From positions 1-6,695 of the forward strand of contig DASTLA010000233.1 in the NCBI GenBank assembly GCA_035715525.1: a DNA stretch of 6,695 bases. The letters run 5' to 3'. Below, piece after piece: positions 5,419 through 6,695 of this stretch. Origin of the DNA: JAHBWI01 sp035715525 (lineage in GTDB: Bacteria > Nitrospirota > Nitrospiria > Nitrospirales > Nitrospiraceae). The notes under the pieces are model-generated. The model was not told where the DNA came from, did not search any database, and saw only the letters and a list, made by a program, of their open reading frames with translations. The translations under genes and the position numbers were made by a program. Each line of letters begins with the position of its first letter. Position 1 is the first letter of the stretch.

Positions 5419-6695
5419 ATGTTTCCGTTCAAGCGCTTTCTGCCCTTTCTCAAGCCCTACTTCCCCCGCATGTTCGTCGCAGCCGTCCTCGTCATGGCCG
5501 TCGCAGCCATCAACTTGGCCTTGCTGCGGCTGGCCGGATCGCTTTGGGACGTCATCACGGTACAGCATGACCGGGAGCGCATGAACGACATGATCTTGCT
5601 GTTTCTCGGCCTGGTCGTGGTGCAAGGAATTTGCTCGATGGGCCACAGCTACCTCACGACATGGGTCTCCCAAAAAGTGGTCGCCGATTTTCGAACCCAT
5701 CTCTTCGCGCATCTCCAAACCCTTTCGGTGAGCTTCTTTGCGAAACGCCGGACGGGGGAGCTGATGTCGCGTCTCATGAACGATGTGACGGTCATCCAAA
5801 ACGTTCTCACCGATACACCGATCGATTCGGCCAAACAAATCGTCACGTTCGTGGGAGGCACCGGCTTCCTGCTGGCGATGAACTGGCAATTGTGTCTCCT
5901 GATCCTGGTGCTGCTCCCCCTCCTGGTCGTCGTGGCCAAACTGTTCGGCCGACGGCTCCGCGCGCTGTCGACAACCATTCAGGATCAGACAGCCAACGTC
6001 AGCACGCTGGTGGAAGAAGTCATCGCGGGTATCCGGGTGGTCAAATCGTTCGTCCAAACGAAACGAGAGGAACAGCGATTCGCCAAGCAGATTCTAACCG
6101 CTCTCGACTTGTCGCTGCGAAGGGCGATGGTCATGGCCGTCTTCGTTCCCACCATTACGTTCGTGACATTCGCCGCTGCGGCGGCGGTTCTCTGGTATGG
6201 CGGACGCCAGGTGATCGAGGGGAGCGTATCGCCCGGAGACCTGTTTGCCTTTGTGCTGTTCGCCGGCATTCTCATCGGCCCCTTCGGTTCGGCGGCGCGA
6301 GTATTCGCACAGATCAAAGAAGCACAGGGCGCGATGCAGCGCGTCTTCGAGATCCTGGACACCGTGCCGGAAGTGGCCGATTCACCCGTTGCGGTGGATT
6401 TGCCGCCGGTGCAAGGCCACGTACGGGCCGAATCGGTGAGCTTTGCCTACGATCCCCGTCAGCCCGTTTTGGTCGATGTGTCATTCGAAGCCAAACCAGG
6501 GCAGATCGTGGCGATCGTAGGACCAACTGGATCCGGCAAATCCACCGTCATCAACCTGCTTCATCGCTTTTACGATCCCACCGCCGGCCGCATAACGATG
6601 GACGGGCACGACCTGCGTGAGGTGCGGTTGGACAGCCTGTACCGGCAAATCGCCCTGGTGCCCCAGGAGACGATCCTGTTCGGAGGAACCATTCG
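5419..6695 (+). CDS. ABC exporter half-transporter (MsbA/BmrA-like), 3'-truncated by window edge
   Basis: The first 425 codons of a fused membrane-plus-ATPase exporter, an inner-membrane homodimer or heterodimer half. Six hydrophobic segments are visible at about 18-40, 58-78, 139-154, 157-175, 238-262 and 274-294. The coupling-helix region includes FFAKRRTGELMSRLMNDV (106-123), typical of type-IV exporters. The ATPase domain begins near 333 with an aromatic A-loop residue (Y344), Walker A GPTGSGKST (368-376, Lys374) and the Q-loop Gln416 in LVPQETILF. The window ends before the signature motif, Walker B and the switch His. The ATG at 5419 is the first start after an in-frame TAA at 5410. AAAGGAG at 5396-5402 is rather far (16 bases) to be its ribosome-binding site, so initiation may be weak. 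Lipid A core flippase (MsbA) and drug or lipid exporters share all these motifs, so the substrate cannot be assigned. Confidence 0.92.
   Translation, partial: MFPFKRFLPFLKPYFPRMFVAAVLVMAVAAINLALLRLAGSLWDVITVQHDRERMNDMILLFLGLVVVQGICSMGHSYLTTWVSQKVVADFRTHLFAHLQTLSVSFFAKRRTGELMSRLMNDVTVIQNVLTDTPIDSAKQIVTFVGGTGFLLAMNWQLCLLILVLLPLLVVVAKLFGRRLRALSTTIQDQTANVSTLVEEVIAGIRVVKSFVQTKREEQRFAKQILTALDLSLRRAMVMAVFVPTITFVTFAAAAAVLWYGGRQVIEGSVSPGDLFAFVLFAGILIGPFGSAARVFAQIKEAQGAMQRVFEILDTVPEVADSPVAVDLPPVQGHVRAESVSFAYDPRQPVLVDVSFEAKPGQIVAIVGPTGSGKSTVINLLHRFYDPTAGRITMDGHDLREVRLDSLYRQIALVPQETILFGGTI

Noticed and set aside
5308..6057. 249-codon open frame on the minus strand
   Set aside because: It is antisense to the exporter's membrane domain, rich in His, Gln and Asp with no recognisable domain, and has no ribosome-binding context. 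It is a GC-driven shadow.
5631..6620. Long 329-codon open frame on the plus strand
   Set aside because: It is out of frame with the ABC exporter, which has continuous family motifs across the same DNA. The translation is low-complexity Arg/Gly/Pro-rich, as expected of a shadow frame.

Overview
The window looks like a compact, moderately GC-rich chromosomal stretch of a Gram-negative-type bacterium. A Nitrospira/Nitrospirota-like genome is my best guess. That rests on gene content (a periplasmic lytic transglycosylase, a lipoprotein, NadB, and a tiny COX24/AURKAIP1-like basic protein next to a small DUF6812-like protein), not on any marker gene, so it is tentative. No tRNA, rRNA, CRISPR array, insertion sequence or other mobile element was seen. 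Coding density is very high and the longest gaps between genes are about 110 bases.

Left part (1-1988, plus strand): the C-terminal part of a chorismate-utilising synthase component I, probably PabB, is cut by the window start. A class-IV PLP enzyme, probably PabC (aminodeoxychorismate lyase), follows with a TAATG stop/start overlap. Together they would convert chorismate to p-aminobenzoate for folate.

Middle (1989-4853): a secreted single-domain lytic transglycosylase (plus strand) has its own sigma70-like promoter. It converges on a minus-strand pair, a putative NTF2-like lipoprotein followed by nadB (L-aspartate oxidase, first step of NAD synthesis). The 3' ends of the transglycosylase gene and nadB overlap by 92 bases on opposite strands. 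The lipoprotein gene sits directly behind a strong-looking promoter whose predicted start point falls on the ATG, so the lipoprotein-nadB message is predicted to be leaderless.

Right part (4854-6695, plus strand): a divergent intergenic region carries a second candidate promoter. It is followed by a 31-codon gene for a Lys/Arg-rich protein that resembles the conserved core of the mitochondrial ribosomal protein mS38, a 72-aa DUF6812-like gene with a GTG start, and an ABC exporter half-transporter cut off by the window end just after its Q-loop.

Most of the content is housekeeping. The items most worth a second look are the mS38-like microprotein, the predicted leaderless lipoprotein-nadB transcript, the Ala in place of the catalytic Lys in PabB, and the convergent coding overlap. 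I found no convincing evidence of a wholly new system.
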